The translations under genes and the position numbers were made by a program. A stretch of 64,000 nt of DNA, from NCBI RefSeq assembly GCF_027596085.1, contig NC_072460.1:14326326-14390325 (forward strand), written 5' to 3'. Position 1 is the stretch's first letter. Each line of letters opens with the position of its first letter. The stretch is from Anoplopoma fimbria. Its lineage: Eukaryota; Chordata; Actinopteri; Perciformes; Anoplopomatidae. Of this stretch, positions 9,661-23,528 are shown in pieces. Below the pieces are notes generated by a model. The model had not been told where the DNA came from. It saw only the letters and a list, made by a program, of their open reading frames with translations, and did no database searches.

Positions 9661-12600
9661 AATACACTTCATTGTGAGCAACTTTATTCTCCGCACAGGT
9701 AGACATTACTCCATTATTATCTATTATCTTGACATTGCAAATAGTTGTTTGCTGCTATATTAAAGCTTTGAATGTCATATATTCTTCCTTTAAAAAATGC
9801 CTTTGACACAGGTGTTTATGACCTGCTAAGCAGTGTCATCATAAATCCAAATGTAGCGCCTGACTGGTGATATATGACATGTATGTAATCGTAGAGGCAG
9901 CGGATATCATACCCCCTGTGTTTTCTTAATGAGCTATCACCTCAACATGATAAAACTCAAGCTATGCTTACAGGAATTGCATCAGTAACTTTACAACTTG
10001 TCAAGTTTTGTGTTGAAATTCATGAAATATTACCACAGGCCACTACATTGTAAACCTATCAGAGTACACAAAGAAGCAACACTTGGTCATGGAAGGTCAC
10101 TAAGTCAAAGTGTATAAGAAACTTAGTTAGTTTCCAGACTTTATGAAGTCTTTAATAATTGATTGAAAAAGAGCAGCAGCTGAGCTAATAGTTACCGTGA
10201 TTTCCCACCGGTGTGACATCCTGACCATCTGGAATATTGTGGTCTTTATGAACCTCTCTCTCTCTCACACTCACACTCACACACACAAACACACACACGT
10301 ATAAACTGCCATGCAATGAAATATTACTGTTCTTGTATGCACATAGTAAAGCTTCGTTTACCAGGTGCATATTGCTCATACGCAGGTACAAACAATTAAA
10401 ACTTTTTTGCAGATTTGTATGATTCTGACTTGATTGATAAATCTGATCATGAATTGATTGTTTTACAGTAGTTGTTTGTTAATGATTTTACAGTGCTGAG
10501 GTAGTCGGGAAGCCTGTTTGGCAAGGTGGAGAATTAGCTTCCGTGAAATATCACGAGCGTTTCCCGTAATTGATGCATGATGCCATCCTCCCTTTTTAAC
10601 CCTCAGGATGCCAGCTGTCTATGTAAAACAGATGATCTATAAGTAACAAAAATAAACCACAGAGTAGCCCATAATCTTTATGATGTGGTAAGACATCAGT
10701 TAGTATGTGAAATGTTTAATCAAACTGCTAGAGTTATAAATATATTTCCCCTTACTGTACAACTATCCTCCACCGCCCCCACAGTATGCATAGTCATTTT
10801 CTTTTTTATGAGCCTTCATGGTCTGTGACGCAAACACAACATCCACTACAGATTTTTTGTATGTAATTGACATGCCAAATACACGTTGTTGTAGGTGTAA
10901 CTTCCTTCGACACGTACGCATGCAAACATAAAAAAACTACAAGCCAATACTTTTGGCATTCTATAATTTGCCTATGAAGCTTGGGCAATGTTTTTAGTTT
11001 TTACATCACCTGTAAAAATATATTTTATTTTGAAATTCTTATATATTTTACTTATAGCCAAAACAATATCAGTGCCAATACCAAGTCCTAATTTCAATCC
11101 AGAACCATACCCATATCTTGAGAAAGGCAGATGCCAACTCCAACACTATTAATAATATTAATACCAATACAATAACAACCCAAACAGCAGTATTTAAAGT
11201 AAGTAAATAGGTGAAGCAGTATTAACCTTGAGTAGTCTTAGATTGTTAATGAAAATGTGAAAACACATTGGACATCAAGATGAATATCTAAACAAGGCCT
11301 GCCAGGTGCTGTCTGTGGCTGAGCATTTTGTGGACTGTTCTAAGTTTAAGGCTTGCCATGGCTTAATTTAGATTTTAAGATAAGATAAACAGGTTTACAT
11401 TTAGATTACAGATAGGTGAGATTAGGTGAGGGTTAGTGTGGTTAAAGGAATGGACATTTTGGAAAATATGTGAATTCATTTTCTTGCCGAGAGTTAGAGG
11501 AGAAGATCGATACCACTCTGACAGAGCATTGCATTTCTATCCATAACAACACATATGGAGGTAATAAAACAGTGGCAGCAGTGGTTGTAGTGGAAGTCAG
11601 AGGCAGACTTTACCAATAGGCAAATATAGGCAACTGCCTGAACCCCCCAAAATCCATCTTCAGTAGCAGTATTCTTGTAGTAGTAATAGTAGTTACAGTA
11701 GCACTACTGGTATTTGTAGAAGTTGGGGTGCCAGTAGTGTAAGTAGATGTTGCAGTAACAGTAGTAGTTGAAGGAGAAGCAGGAGACATTATTTGCTGTC
11801 AAATGATTGAAACATTTCTCGACAGCTTTATATAAAGACTTGTTAAACGTGTTCGGAAAAACCCTGAGCGCTCTGTAAAATGGGTGACGGTTTGGATTCC
11901 TATAACTCTAGCTTGCACCTGGAGGATTCAGCCAATGTGATAAGACCAGAGAGACATTGGACCCGTGAAGTCAGAAACATGCAGAGTGAGGCAGGTGAAA
12001 CCAGAGAAGAGTTGCTTTATTAGGACATGCAGGTTTGCACTTATCTGATTTTTGTTTTTGGAGCGGCCTTAGAAATGTTGTCAATAGTCTTTTTTAAGAA
12101 TGAGCATGGAAACCCGGGCTAGAAAGAAAGAGTTTGCATCTAAAAATAAAGTTTATGAAGCAATTTACAGATTTTTAGATTTTGAATTTAGAATGATTTC
12201 AGGAAATGTGCAGGCATATTGGCAAAACAAAAGACATAAGATCCCTTTCTTCCTCTCATAAATGAAGCACTACTACAAACAATCGAGTAACTGCTACTGC
12301 ATACTATATATTACATTATTTCAGTATATTAATCTCTTGAGAGAAATCCATTTGCAATATCTGACTGTCTACAGGCCACTGAAAAGTGAGCACCATCATT
12401 CTGTGGCAATTGCTGTCAATTTGAATTACACTTGTACATTTCTTATGTTGCTGAGCACGTGTGAGAGCTGCGTGTGTCTGTGTGAGAGTTGATCGCTTGT
12501 CTGTCTGTATTGCATCTGAGTCACTTGTGTTTAACGGTTACAGAATGGCAGGTGGATTGGAAAACTGACTAATGAATGCACATACAAACAGACGCATACA

Positions 12601-13004
12601 AACATTGTGACCATTAGTGTGTGAAATTTGTTGTACTCAGCTTATCAACACGGTCATCAGTTGCTGATGATTACGGGGCCACATGTGTGTGTGTGTGTGT
12701 GTCCAGGTGTAGTGGGTTTACAGTTATGGCCAAACCCCCTAGATTAGCGTACATACGCAAATCACCTTTACACATGCAGGTTACTGGGAATTCCCCTAAC
12801 GCCTAGACAAAAAGGCGTGTGCGTTGGGGTGTGTATGCATGTTTGTATTGTGTGTCAAGAGATTTTTCTCTTTTGTGTTTTTTAATTTAACCATTATTTT
12901 TTAAGTTTATTTCCCATTAAGAATCAAGACGGCCAGGTCAGCATTAAAAAAAAGTTTCACATGTAAGAAACAAAGCACAGGCTTAAAACCAACAGCTAAT
13001 AACA
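9661..13004. other. Intergenic DNA, no gene seen
   Basis: About 3.3 kb that is AT-rich and has no convincing exon. It contains an interrupted AGT-type trinucleotide tract, listed separately, and short CA/GT runs near 10267-10297 and 12685-12702. Confidence 0.4.
11656..11775. repeat. Interrupted AGT/GTA trinucleotide tract
   Basis: Many diverged AGT, GTA and CAG triplets over about 120 bp, likely an old and decayed trinucleotide microsatellite. Confidence 0.65.
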
Positions 13005-13065
13005 TCAAACAATGAAGTAGCAGTGTTCAGTAATACAGCATGTAAATTCAGAGGTCAAACAATAC

Positions 13066-13294
13066 CTAACCTTGTTTTTATAATCTTCCATGCTTAGAAA
13101 ATATTCTAGTTCAAGGTGACTCTGCAGCTCACACCAAGAGGAGGGTACGAAAACTTTAAAGGCACTTTTACCAGAGACAGAGCAGGCTTGAGGAATGACG
13201 AACATACTTTTTCTTTTTCTGCATGATTGAAGATTGCAGTCACTGATAGTTTCAAGTCATTCAGAGTCATAAGGGAACATAAATAAGGAGGCAT
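13066..13294 (-). pseudogene. LINE reverse-transcriptase C-terminal remnant, frameshifted
   Basis: On the minus strand two overlapping frames read in succession as the end of a non-LTR retrotransposon reverse transcriptase. The first, upstream frame gives PPYLCSLMTLND. The second gives VIPQACSVSGKSAFKVFVPS followed by SWCELQSHLELEYFLSMEDY. This follows the common pattern at the end of fish LINE proteins: PxYL.SL, then GK.AF....P..W..L, then a Leu-rich stretch and a ..FK-like end. At least one frameshift separates the two parts and no intact upstream polymerase domain is present, so it is a dead 5'-truncated copy. The clade (L2, Rex or similar) cannot be fixed from so little. Confidence 0.65.
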
Positions 13295-16200
13295 GTTGTG
13301 TATTTTGGCCTAATTTAGCAAGTTCTCCATCCAGTTGAATATCTGAACTGAATTGCGTTAGATTTGGGGGCAAAAATTCTCATTTCATTTCTTCCATTAC
13401 ATGTTTCTCCAGTTAATTTATGCATTTGTGCTACTGTAGGCCTGATGATGATTTTAATCATGATTGTGAGGAGCAACAGCTTTTTGAAAATCAGTTTGAT
13501 GTTCACACGCATTGGCAGGGTCCCAGTGGAGGCCAGTTGAGTCAGGTGAACAATCTGGCAGGCGAGGAGGCGGTTGGACATGGCGAGGTGTTGGCATACG
13601 TGTATCAGGGACAATGGTTAGTATGCAAAACCTGAGGTTGACCGCCCAACATCATCACCTCCACCTCTGTCGCTCTCACACACTTTTTCTGAATTTTTCT
13701 TCTGTCTCTTTCTTTTTTGAACTCAATGTTTTTTTAATCTATTTAATAATGTTAGTTCCAAGTTGGTACTTTCTTATGCAATTTTATTAGTGTTAAGTTT
13801 GATATGCATTTGCAAATGGTATTTTATGTGCACCACTTTCTATACCTTATTTTCAAGATTTTCATGCTCATCTAACTAATCCAAACAAAATTGTAGTGTG
13901 CACATAAATATATTTCATTTACCCGTAGTCACTGGCAGTGCAGTGGTCAAGTGGTCTCGGTTAAAGAGGAAAACATACATCCCTCATATGGGAATGCTGG
14001 AGATAACGAATGGGATTGGGAACTGGTGGGAATTTGCATTCCCACGGATTGTTTGTGTCCTCCAGTAGGCAATCCTACAATCTGTGGTCTCAATAAACAG
14101 TCATAAACCAGACACAGAAACGCACATAAACCCACCATCCTTATCGGAATAACACATGAGTGTTTGAGCGCAAAGACTGTATATAAATCATCTGTTTTCA
14201 CAGTGAGATAAGCACCAGACAAAGAGAGGCAGAGCAAGAGTGTAACATTTCTTCTGAGCCCGAAGGATAAAATAAAACACCTCCATGAGATTTTCCATCT
14301 TGCTCCCAAAGAGTGCAATAAAGGGCCTGAGGGTCTTTGATGAGCTATTTTCAAATCAGTCCCTGTTGCACAGAGGGAAAGCCCACACGCCACACTCAGG
14401 GAACCAATGCATATTTATCTGTAAGCACAGCTTGACCAGATCATAGTGTATTCTCCTGTTGGAGGCCCACACCTCCACTCCACAGCTGTTGTCATCAAGG
14501 GAGGGTAGATACAAACAATAGCTGTCTTTCTATCAACCTCCCACCTCTGAACTATTCGCCTCAATAGCAACAAACTCATCAGTAACATCTATCTTTCGTC
14601 CCGCTTATGAGAGTCTTTCAGAGGGTGAGGGGTTCTTGATCTTGTTATAATGTCAACATTACAAAACAAATTGATTTGCTGTTCACCACCCTTTGCTACT
14701 AATACTGATACTGTAACGTGAGATATAAGATTGCCATGGTTTGCTGTTAGAAACCAGCATATAACATTAACTGTTAAATAACATGGAATCTAATTGACCT
14801 TGAATTTAACTATAAACAAGACTAAGTGTCTACAGCCATGCGAGCAGCTCTGTGAGGCTATGCTCCTGCACAGCATCGTTGTTATGAATCTCACTGCTTT
14901 TCATTGGCCCTGCGTAGCATTCAAGGGCCAGGCATCCATGCTTGCTGAGGTACAAAAAGTCAAATGTTATTTTGCAGTTAAAGTCAAGTTGAGTTGCAAA
15001 TAGTTTATGTTTTTGTAAACTATTTTTTCTGTCCACATCTTTGCTGTATGATGGTCTCAAGAGAAGAAACAAACATAAAACAATATTATAAAGAAAAAGA
15101 CTCAAGTAAGGGATGGAATAAATTCCAAAATTGGTATATCACAACAATGTACTTGATGGTTTTACTGGATTAACGTTAAATCCATGGAAACTACATCCAG
15201 TCAGGTTTTTTTTGCTGTGATTTTATGGTTAGCCTGACTGCTCTAGAGAGAGCTTACACTATTATGGCAGGAAAAAGGCTTCCTCTTTCCACAGAATACC
15301 ACGTCACTGTCTGGACCAACTATCGGATATTTTTCACTTCTGCTTTGCTGAAAACTTCAAAGGCCAGAGTGTGATCAGAAACAAATTCATGACAGGACAG
15401 TTTGTGTTAAGTTCTTGTGGTTTGAGTAACATAATCAAAGTGTTAAAGCTAGAACAGTGAAGTGAAAATGATCAACGCCCTTTTGGTCATCATCATGTTG
15501 TAATGTTTAACAACAATGAATAACTGTGGTTTTAATATCGTTATTAAGTATGATTATTGATTAGGACGAGAAAGCACTTCATGTTGAAGAGAATACTTTT
15601 ATTAGCGAATGTATTTATTTTTTTCAAAGTATATTTGAAGCTTGACCGTCACAATTTCACAACACCATGTAACCCGATAGACTGGAACTTGGAGGGGGCT
15701 GTCCGGCTGCACAATAGACTACATCAACTTCTGTCTATGATCCTTTTGTAGGAAACACCCAGATCACACTGCACATTTAAATGCCTCCTCAGCAAAAAGA
15801 GATTTAGGCTGACAGCAAGGAGACTGCAGATGAACACTGACTGAAGGGAAAAGAAAGAGAAGACACATTCTTTTTGTAGAGGGCGTGGACTCTGATGTGT
15901 TGCAATAGGCAATGGAAGAGGTGGATGCAAAGTAGAGCTTACCTCTACAAAAGTATCTCTCCTCTATTGTCTTACATGTTACATGGTGGTAAACATCAGC
16001 AAGTTTCATTTTATCTAAAGTAATGAACCTGACACTATATATACGGATATTATTTTTTTATTCACTGATATTAGTGAACTTTAATTACTTATGACTTATC
16101 TATGACTACAGTGGTATCAGTTGAAACATGTGTACATAGAAACTAATGTCAGTCTTTGTACTTATTACACTTCCACTATTCACTACAGACAGTGATAGCC

Positions 16201-18394
16201 CTCATTCAAAGCATTTTTTTTACTTGTCAAAGTAGGAAAATCACAGGTATCATTAATAAACCTAACAAGTAAGCCAGTTAGCCATGACAGTGTGACCGTG
16301 AGCCAGCAGGCACCTTCAACCTGAGAACTGAAAATAACTGAATTCAAACAATACATGTAAATGTACCTACAGTTAATAGTGGTATATGTAAAGTTCTTAA
16401 CAAAATAAGCCCAATGTCTTTAACAAAATGAGGAGCAAAATCTCTGTTTTATTTTTATACTTTTTTTGTTGGATTATCTTCAGTTAACATATTGCAGATA
16501 CAAAGGCTTGTAAAAAAAAAAAAAAAAAAAAGAAATACGTTTTTGTATTTTACATATTGTTAAATATATGTTTTTAATAAAAAATACTGCTTCAAGAATT
16601 TTGTATGTTTATCTCATTGGTGTTTATTGGACATTTATTTGCAAACATTCATGAAGACTAACCTCATCTTCCGCCTTTGTGTATGTGAAACACAGGGAGC
16701 TTTGTTGTATTAAGAATTTGGAAAACTGTGAGACTAGACCATTGTCGCCATCAGCTGGTTGTTAGCTCTATAACTGCTGCCGTGATGCTGTTCTGTCTTT
16801 TTGCTGAAGAGGGCGCCATTTCATCATCTTATTTTAAGTCTAATGTGGAGCCGGTAAAGAGCAGCTCACACAAATGAATGGTATGATTTAATAAGATTAT
16901 TGTAATCATGCTTTCATTGACGATACGTTTCCTTCTTCCCAGGTGCCTAATTTCTGTTATTAAAGCAATGATCTTTCAACTGCTGTTATGCACTTATCAG
17001 ATAACTGGAATTACTATTGTGAAACCTACAATAATAAGGCTCCTCTCTTCATCTCTCACTACATTGTGTTGAGTCTCCTGCTAGTCCTATCTAGGTTCTG
17101 CATGAATGGGACTGTATGGAGACAGTCCAATACTTTCAGTCACTGTTAACATTCCACATCAGTCTCCATCCACACTGACATGGCTGATACTATCAGGCAG
17201 AACTGGGTACGACGGCACAATCATTTATCACTCACACACATGCACAGGTGTGCATAGGAACACACATACACAGGAACACACGTACACACACACACAGCTG
17301 CAGACGTGAACTCCCGTCCACGCACACATATACGAAGGCATGCGTAGAAAGTGTTTGTCACAGTGATCACAACTTTTTTTAGGTCAATCAACTTTTTATA
17401 GATAGTATTTAAAGGTGTAACAGTCACACAGACAAACACACGCACCTACAGACTAAAAAACAAACACACTCTGATTGCAGCGCCACTGGCGTCGCTCAGA
17501 ATAGCATCAAACAGAGTGGAGAGTCTATCTCTTTGGCAGTGTACAGGTGCAGACCTGTCCGCTTTAGTCAACTTATTTCACCATATTAACACTGTGACTG
17601 AAGAGAAAACAAGCAGATTGAAGATCAAAACACAAGAAAGCTTTGTCTTATGACAGAGACAGACATCTTAATGTAGTGGATAGTGTTTGTGTGTAGAGCA
17701 CTTAAAGTTATCTTCCCTCTTAAGACAATTTTTTGGAGAATATTTCTTTAGCCGAGCACAGACACGTTTAAGTACATAGTACACTCTGGATTTAATCAAT
17801 TATTGAGCTTAATATACAGATATATTGCTTGACATGTCAATGAAAATGTCCTTTTTTAATAATAGAATAATATCAAAACATACTAATTTATTTTTCGGTC
17901 ACTGCTGAGAAGACTACATTTTCCACCAGAATTGATCTGCTCCTGTTTACCAGTCCAGTGTGCAGTGTAGGAGGGGCTCCCTCTAATGTTTATTGTTAGT
18001 TATCACACTGATGAGAGTACAAAAAATATTTAAGCACCAGCATAAAACATTGTATTTTTCATTGAGATTTTTGGTTATATTGTTGTTGTCCCAATTCTTA
18101 AGTATCAAGTTTTTCCTTCCTTTCAGTAGGTGATGCAACGAATAACGTTACTATTTTACAGCTATATACAATATGTTATTCAAATATTTTCAACATTATA
18201 CTAACAATTTAATAAAACTATGTTAGAATAAACATAACCTTTTAAGCTTTAAAAATGTGATATTATATTCAATGTTGTGTCTTGTGTATAAACTTGTGTG
18301 GAAAGTGTCCTTAAAGTTTTTCAACCCTGTGACCATTATCAGTTTTTATTAGAATTGCTAGAAATCTGTCTCTATGGGTGGCAATGTCTAACAG
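13295..18394. other. Intergenic DNA, no gene seen
   Basis: About 5 kb between the LINE remnant and the repeat near 18.4 kb. The longest open frame (13947-14393, minus, 148 codons) has no domain, no splice context and no neighbour that supports it. A short poly-A run lies at 16513-16531 and CA runs near 17231-17297. Confidence 0.4.
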
Positions 18395-18800
18395 TTGGTC
18401 GGCACAGACTGATAGATCTCAACAACTATTGGATGAATTGCAATGACAATTTGTACAAACATTAATGGTCCACAGAGGATAGATCCCGTTGACCTTTTTT
18501 TCTTTAGCACCACCATGAGGTTCAAATTTGTGGTTTGGAGTGAAAAGTTGTGTCAACTATAAGATGGATTGCCAAGGAAATTGGTTCATGCATTTATGTT
18601 TTCTAGCACCATCCTCAGGTCAGAATATTTAATTTTCCCCATGCTAACATGCTTAACTAACACTGTGAAAATGGTTCACTTTATATCCGCTAAACATTAG
18701 CATGTTAGCAAGTTGTCGTTTAGCATTAAGCTCAAAGCACTGTGTCTAAACAGAGTTTTACAGAGATGCTAGCATGTCCGCAGACTCTTGTTGCTTTGTG
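18395..18800 (+). mobile_element. Degenerate dispersed repeat of a type common in spiny-rayed fish
   Basis: Characteristic blocks are present in order: CAACAACTATTGGATGAATT, CCACAGAGGATAGATC, TAGCACCACCATGAGGTTCA, TAGCACCATCCTCAGGTCA, CATGCTAACATGCTTAACTA, TAAACATTAGCATGTTAGCA, TTAGCATTAAGCTCAAAGCA and GATGCTAGCATG. I recognise this arrangement from many teleost sequences. Its class is not clear to me and it encodes nothing. Several blocks are diverged, so the copy is old. Confidence 0.7.
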
Positions 18801-19244
18801 TACATAATATACTTCTTTCTAATTTGTCTAACAGATATTTATTGCGGACATCGTATGTGTGTTGTGTAGTCAATAAGAACTTTGACAAAAATGTTGTTGT
18901 TTTTAAATGTGCTTAAAAAATACATTTGGATTTTAATTTCGTATTTGTTTCCTGTCCTGTACTGTAAAGTGCTGTTGAATTAGATCAAATGGCAACATGA
19001 ATGTTTAATATTGCAAAAGGTTCTGTACAATTAAATGAAATACATAAATAAACAAATCATTCCCACTGCTGGGATATAATGTGACATCTTGGCTTTCATC
19101 AGTTATAATTTTAAGGCGCTCAAAACAGAATTCAGAGCATATCTATTGCCTCCACACAGCTTTCGTTATTGAGAAAGCTGAGCCGGTGGCTAGCAGATAA
19201 CTGTGCAAACACCACCAAACAGTTCAAACAATGGCAACGGTGCT

Positions 19245-19330
19245 GACAGAGCTAACAGTGTTTACTTAGGGAGGGGGGACCGGAGAGTGGCGCTAAGCTT
19301 CCGTGATGACCCCGTCAATCATGGGCAATG
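19245..19330. mobile_element. Decayed dispersed repeat, related to 9413-9500
   Basis: This shares an ordered set of short blocks with 9413-9500, including GAGCTAACAG and a CTTCCG-GATGA block. It is in the same orientation. It probably extends on both sides, roughly 19130-19420. No coding content. Confidence 0.5.
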
Positions 19331-19419
19331 TTATCAGCAGCCACCCCCATAACCACGATCAATAACACTTCTGGACCTGTGATACAGAAAAGACACCAAC
19401 CTCCGACCCTCCAGATGAG

Positions 19420-20167
19420 GTGAAGAGCTCTTACCAGCCTGAGATGAATTGCTTTGCTTTACGCCATGACCAACCACGTCCCTGGGCCCACTATTGTCCC
19501 GCACAGACTACAAACACACAGGTAAATACCTCCACCCGTTCTTCCCACTCGCCCACACCCCTTCCTCTTCAACCCCCCTGCCCCACCCTTGCATCCTCAT
19601 TCCCTTACCTCATCCCCCTTTCCACCGCTGCCCTGTCTTTCATTTCTTTCATTAATTTCTTTCCTTTGTACTGTGAGATGCAGAGAGGAAGGGGGGGGGG
19701 GGGAGGAGAGGCATGGAGGGGAAGGAGAGGTACCTTTTGTTGGCTTTCAGGTGGTTTCACATGAAAAGCCAAAGTACACACCTAGGTTGCCGCCACTTAC
19801 GACCCACGGCGTCTCACTTGCTTCCTCTGAGTATACACCTGAGTTTGACTTCAATTGCCTCTGCACGAATACAGACACAGGCACATTTGCTAGTACATAC
19901 ATCTACAGACATTCAAGTGACCATAAATAGGCACACGCTTCTGTTGATTTGTTGTCTTTATCTGACTTGGATTGGAAAGGTTCTGGAAAGGTGTTAGATG
20001 TACAGGGCTAGGGTTGGGAAGAGGTTATGTGAGGGGGATGGGGCAGGGGATGTGGGTGAGGAGGTGAGATGGGATGGAGTGTGTGTGTTGGGAGGGTTGA
20101 TTGCACGGATACTTTCTCTGTTCTCTCCCTGAATGGGCTCTTCTTGCTGCAAGTAGCTCAGGTAGCC

Positions 20168-20252
<85 letters not shown>

Positions 20253-23240
20253 TGCGTTTGATTCCCAGGTAGACCATGGTGAGTGCTCTCAAGTTAGTGT
20301 CAGGTGTCAGGTAGCTACTTGTCTTTGTGTCTTCAAGGCTGCCGTTGCTTGGATAGTATTTACAGCCCAGAGAGATGGAGCCAGGGAGGACGGGGGAGGA
20401 GAGGGGAGGGAGCTCTGGCTTTGATCTGATGCAGACTGTTTGATAGTGTGTGTGTGAGCGTGGGAGTGTGAGAAAGAAGAAGAGAGAGGAAGAATACGAG
20501 CACACGCATACTTTTCCCAGTTGCATGTACAAATGCTAACAACTGTTAGTAAGCCTTTCTGGAGCCCTGAAAATAATTTGATTTGACCCCCCCCCCCCAT
20601 CTAAAATATGTGTGATTTGAACATTATTGACACACAGGGTTCATTGACCTGAGTGATACTGAACAACCACACATCGTAACGCACGTCAATTGACATATTT
20701 ATCTCACAACAAATGTGTCATAAAGACAATAACAATTAAGGGTTAGGGTTTTTAAAAAAACCTTTCTGTTTTTTTTGGATTCACATTTTTTTCACCTTAC
20801 ACAGTATCAGGTAAAAATGTATGCCATTTGTATGTCTCTGTGTGAAGTAAGAGGGCATGCTGAATATTAGATTAGCTAGTTAAATTACTGATGCTGGGGA
20901 TCAGTAGCAGCTCTGTTCAAAAATACACCCCAACTGCTGTTGTTTTTTAGTACTTAATCGTTTTTACATGAACATACAAATGTATTAGCCCTGTGCCTTA
21001 GAATATGGGTCTTCTTTAAACAAACCGCTTTGTAAACAAATTTTAAAAACACCTTGTTTGAAAATGATTTGAAATCAGTTGCTGGAGTGTTAGAAGGTTT
21101 TGGGAAGTGGCTCACAGGAGAAAACTGGATGAGGCTACACTGACTCACATTTAATGTTTCACAGATCCATCAGTAATGCCAAAACAGGTGCAATTTCACC
21201 AAATAAATCGCTGACTCTTCTAACAGTAAGGTGAACAATGCATTGTGGTCAGCATATTTGGGATAGAAGGGAAGAAAACAAATGAAAAGAAGATAGAGAG
21301 ACCAATAGGAGAGCGAGACAGGCAGTAGACCAGATATGCAGGTTTTATAGTACGTGTGTTTTAGGGCTTCCTTAGGGCCAAACAATTAAAGAGCATTTAA
21401 AAAGATGACAGAGCTCCGTGCGCAAGAACGGGCGAGGTGAAGAGCCGAGGGAGTGTTTGGGGGTGTATGAGGAGCATGTGCATGTTTTTTAGATGTGTGC
21501 ATGTGTGCCTCTGGGAATGTGTGGGTGTATGTGTGCTGTATGTGGCTGTTGTAGGGTCTCGGATATCTGCCTTTATGCATCTGAGGAAGTGAAAGAAACA
21601 AAAACCATAAAACATCACTTGGAAACAATTCACGTAACATTTTTAAGCCGACAATAGACAGAGAGAGCATCAACTCACATTCCACCACAAAGAGGGAGAA
21701 AAGCGAGAGCAGTGAGAGAGAGCATGAGAAAGAGAGACTATGTGGAGAACAGCTCTGAAAGAGTTTTTGTGGGGCCATAACAAAGGCCCCTCAGAAAACA
21801 CAGTGGCATAGGAATGTTAATTAATTAATGAGAAACTATTCAGCCTACAGAGAATGGTGGAGAAAGAAAGACAGAAGAGAGAGATGGACAGACCAGCTGG
21901 AGCGGTAGACAAATTCAACTGGATGCAAAGAACTTAGTGACTGTATAGTTTTCAGAAAGCATGGCGTGCAGTTTTGTAGGCCCAGTTTCTATGCAAATTT
22001 CAAAGTTAAGAGAATTTGCACGTAATGAATTCACATGTTGCATCGTTGTTCTTAACTTTTTACACGCATGCACTTGCATGCCCACAACATATTGCCACTG
22101 TCTATTGAAAGCCTCAGTTCCTGAAGACTCAACCTTCCAGGAACTAAGAGAACCGTGTTTTCCACATTGACTACCATGCATTTTTTTGTTAATCCAGAGG
22201 GGGTTTGAAAATGATTTTTGGGCCCAAGTGGTTGTCAGATTTTATCAACTCATTGAAGACAATGTAATCCCTCTCTAAAACCATGAACATCACCAGTAGA
22301 TGATTTATGAGGAGTGATTTAATGTTAACCCCATTAAGGATTTCTGCTAACTTTTTCATATATATTGGAATCATCACGTGTAATATTATCTTTTTTGGGG
22401 TGAATTTATTATCTCCCATACCTATTTCAACTACTGAACTATACTGCTTAGTACTTGCTTCTTGGAGATACTTCTAAAATCTAACAAAAGGATGTAATGA
22501 AGTCGGCTCCGCTTTGAATGGCAAGCCATTTTTCTTTCTTTGATTTGTTATAATAAGAATGCATCATTAGGTGGTAATGTAACATCCTATACTTAAAAGA
22601 GTAAAGCACGTAAAGCTAAGTTGTGTAACATATGAAGCAGTGAGTCTAATATTACAGCATTCTTATCCGGCAGTTTATAGCCATCATTTGTCTTCAGCGT
22701 TTAGTGAAAAGCTGAGATTTGATTTTGGTACAAAAACTACACGGACAAGAATTATGTGTTTGAATAAAAGAAAGGGGGGGTCGTATGAGAATATTTTCAA
22801 GATACTCATGAAAAACTGCAAGTGAGCACACAGCCTATGAAATACAGATAGGCTTTTCCCCGAGGCAGCTGACACTTCTTCACAAATCCACACTCCTCTC
22901 TCTATAGACCGGAGTGTGTTTGTGAAATGGATATGTGAGCTCCTTTGCCCCGGTCACTCATAATCTGGTATTTTCTATGGGTGACCCATGTGCGCGTGTG
23001 TGGTTGTGCATGTGTGTGCGATCGCGACATTCCAGCAGCAGAAACCTGAGAAGGTGTGACTTACGAGACACTGGATTTGGCTCTTTCTGGGGACTGAGGG
23101 GTGCTGAAGTGTCAGAATTCCAATTTCCTCCAAACAGTCACTCCCAGTCACACACTCTCACCCTCTGCATCCCTCTCACTCAGCCAAACACAGTCAGTCT
23201 TATCCCTCAGAGCTTTCTTTTTCATCCTCTCTCTTCCGGC
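19420..23240. other. Intergenic DNA upstream of lgr6, no gene seen
   Basis: No exon with both splice signals and a recognisable domain was found. The tract is rich in simple sequence: poly-G at 19690-19702, a long GT array at 20169-20249 and poly-C at 20587-20599. Regulatory DNA for lgr6 may lie here but cannot be seen by eye. Confidence 0.4.
20169..20249. repeat. GT microsatellite, about 40 units
   Basis: Uninterrupted GT array in the spacer upstream of lgr6. Confidence 0.98.
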
Positions 23241-23493
23241 TATAAACACTCTCCCTCATTTTCTCCCGGTTCCATTCATAAGGTCCCCCAACATCAAACT
23301 AAACACTCACTCTTTCTTATCACATTGAGCTTTTAGGAAAAGTAAAACATGGGGAAAGGAAGAGAGGGAGAAAGAGAGGGAAGAGTTTGAGGATTGCGGC
23401 CCCTCCTACTTTCCGGAGATGCTCCAGCCCATCCCTAAATTGTGGACCAATGAGGTTGGCTCATTCACAACTCATGCGCTCCTTCTACAATAG

Positions 23494-23528
<35 letters not shown>

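Noticed and set aside
13947..14393. A 148-codon minus-strand open frame in the spacer
   Set aside because: No domain, no splice context, no clear start signal and no repeat of the frame nearby; likely chance.
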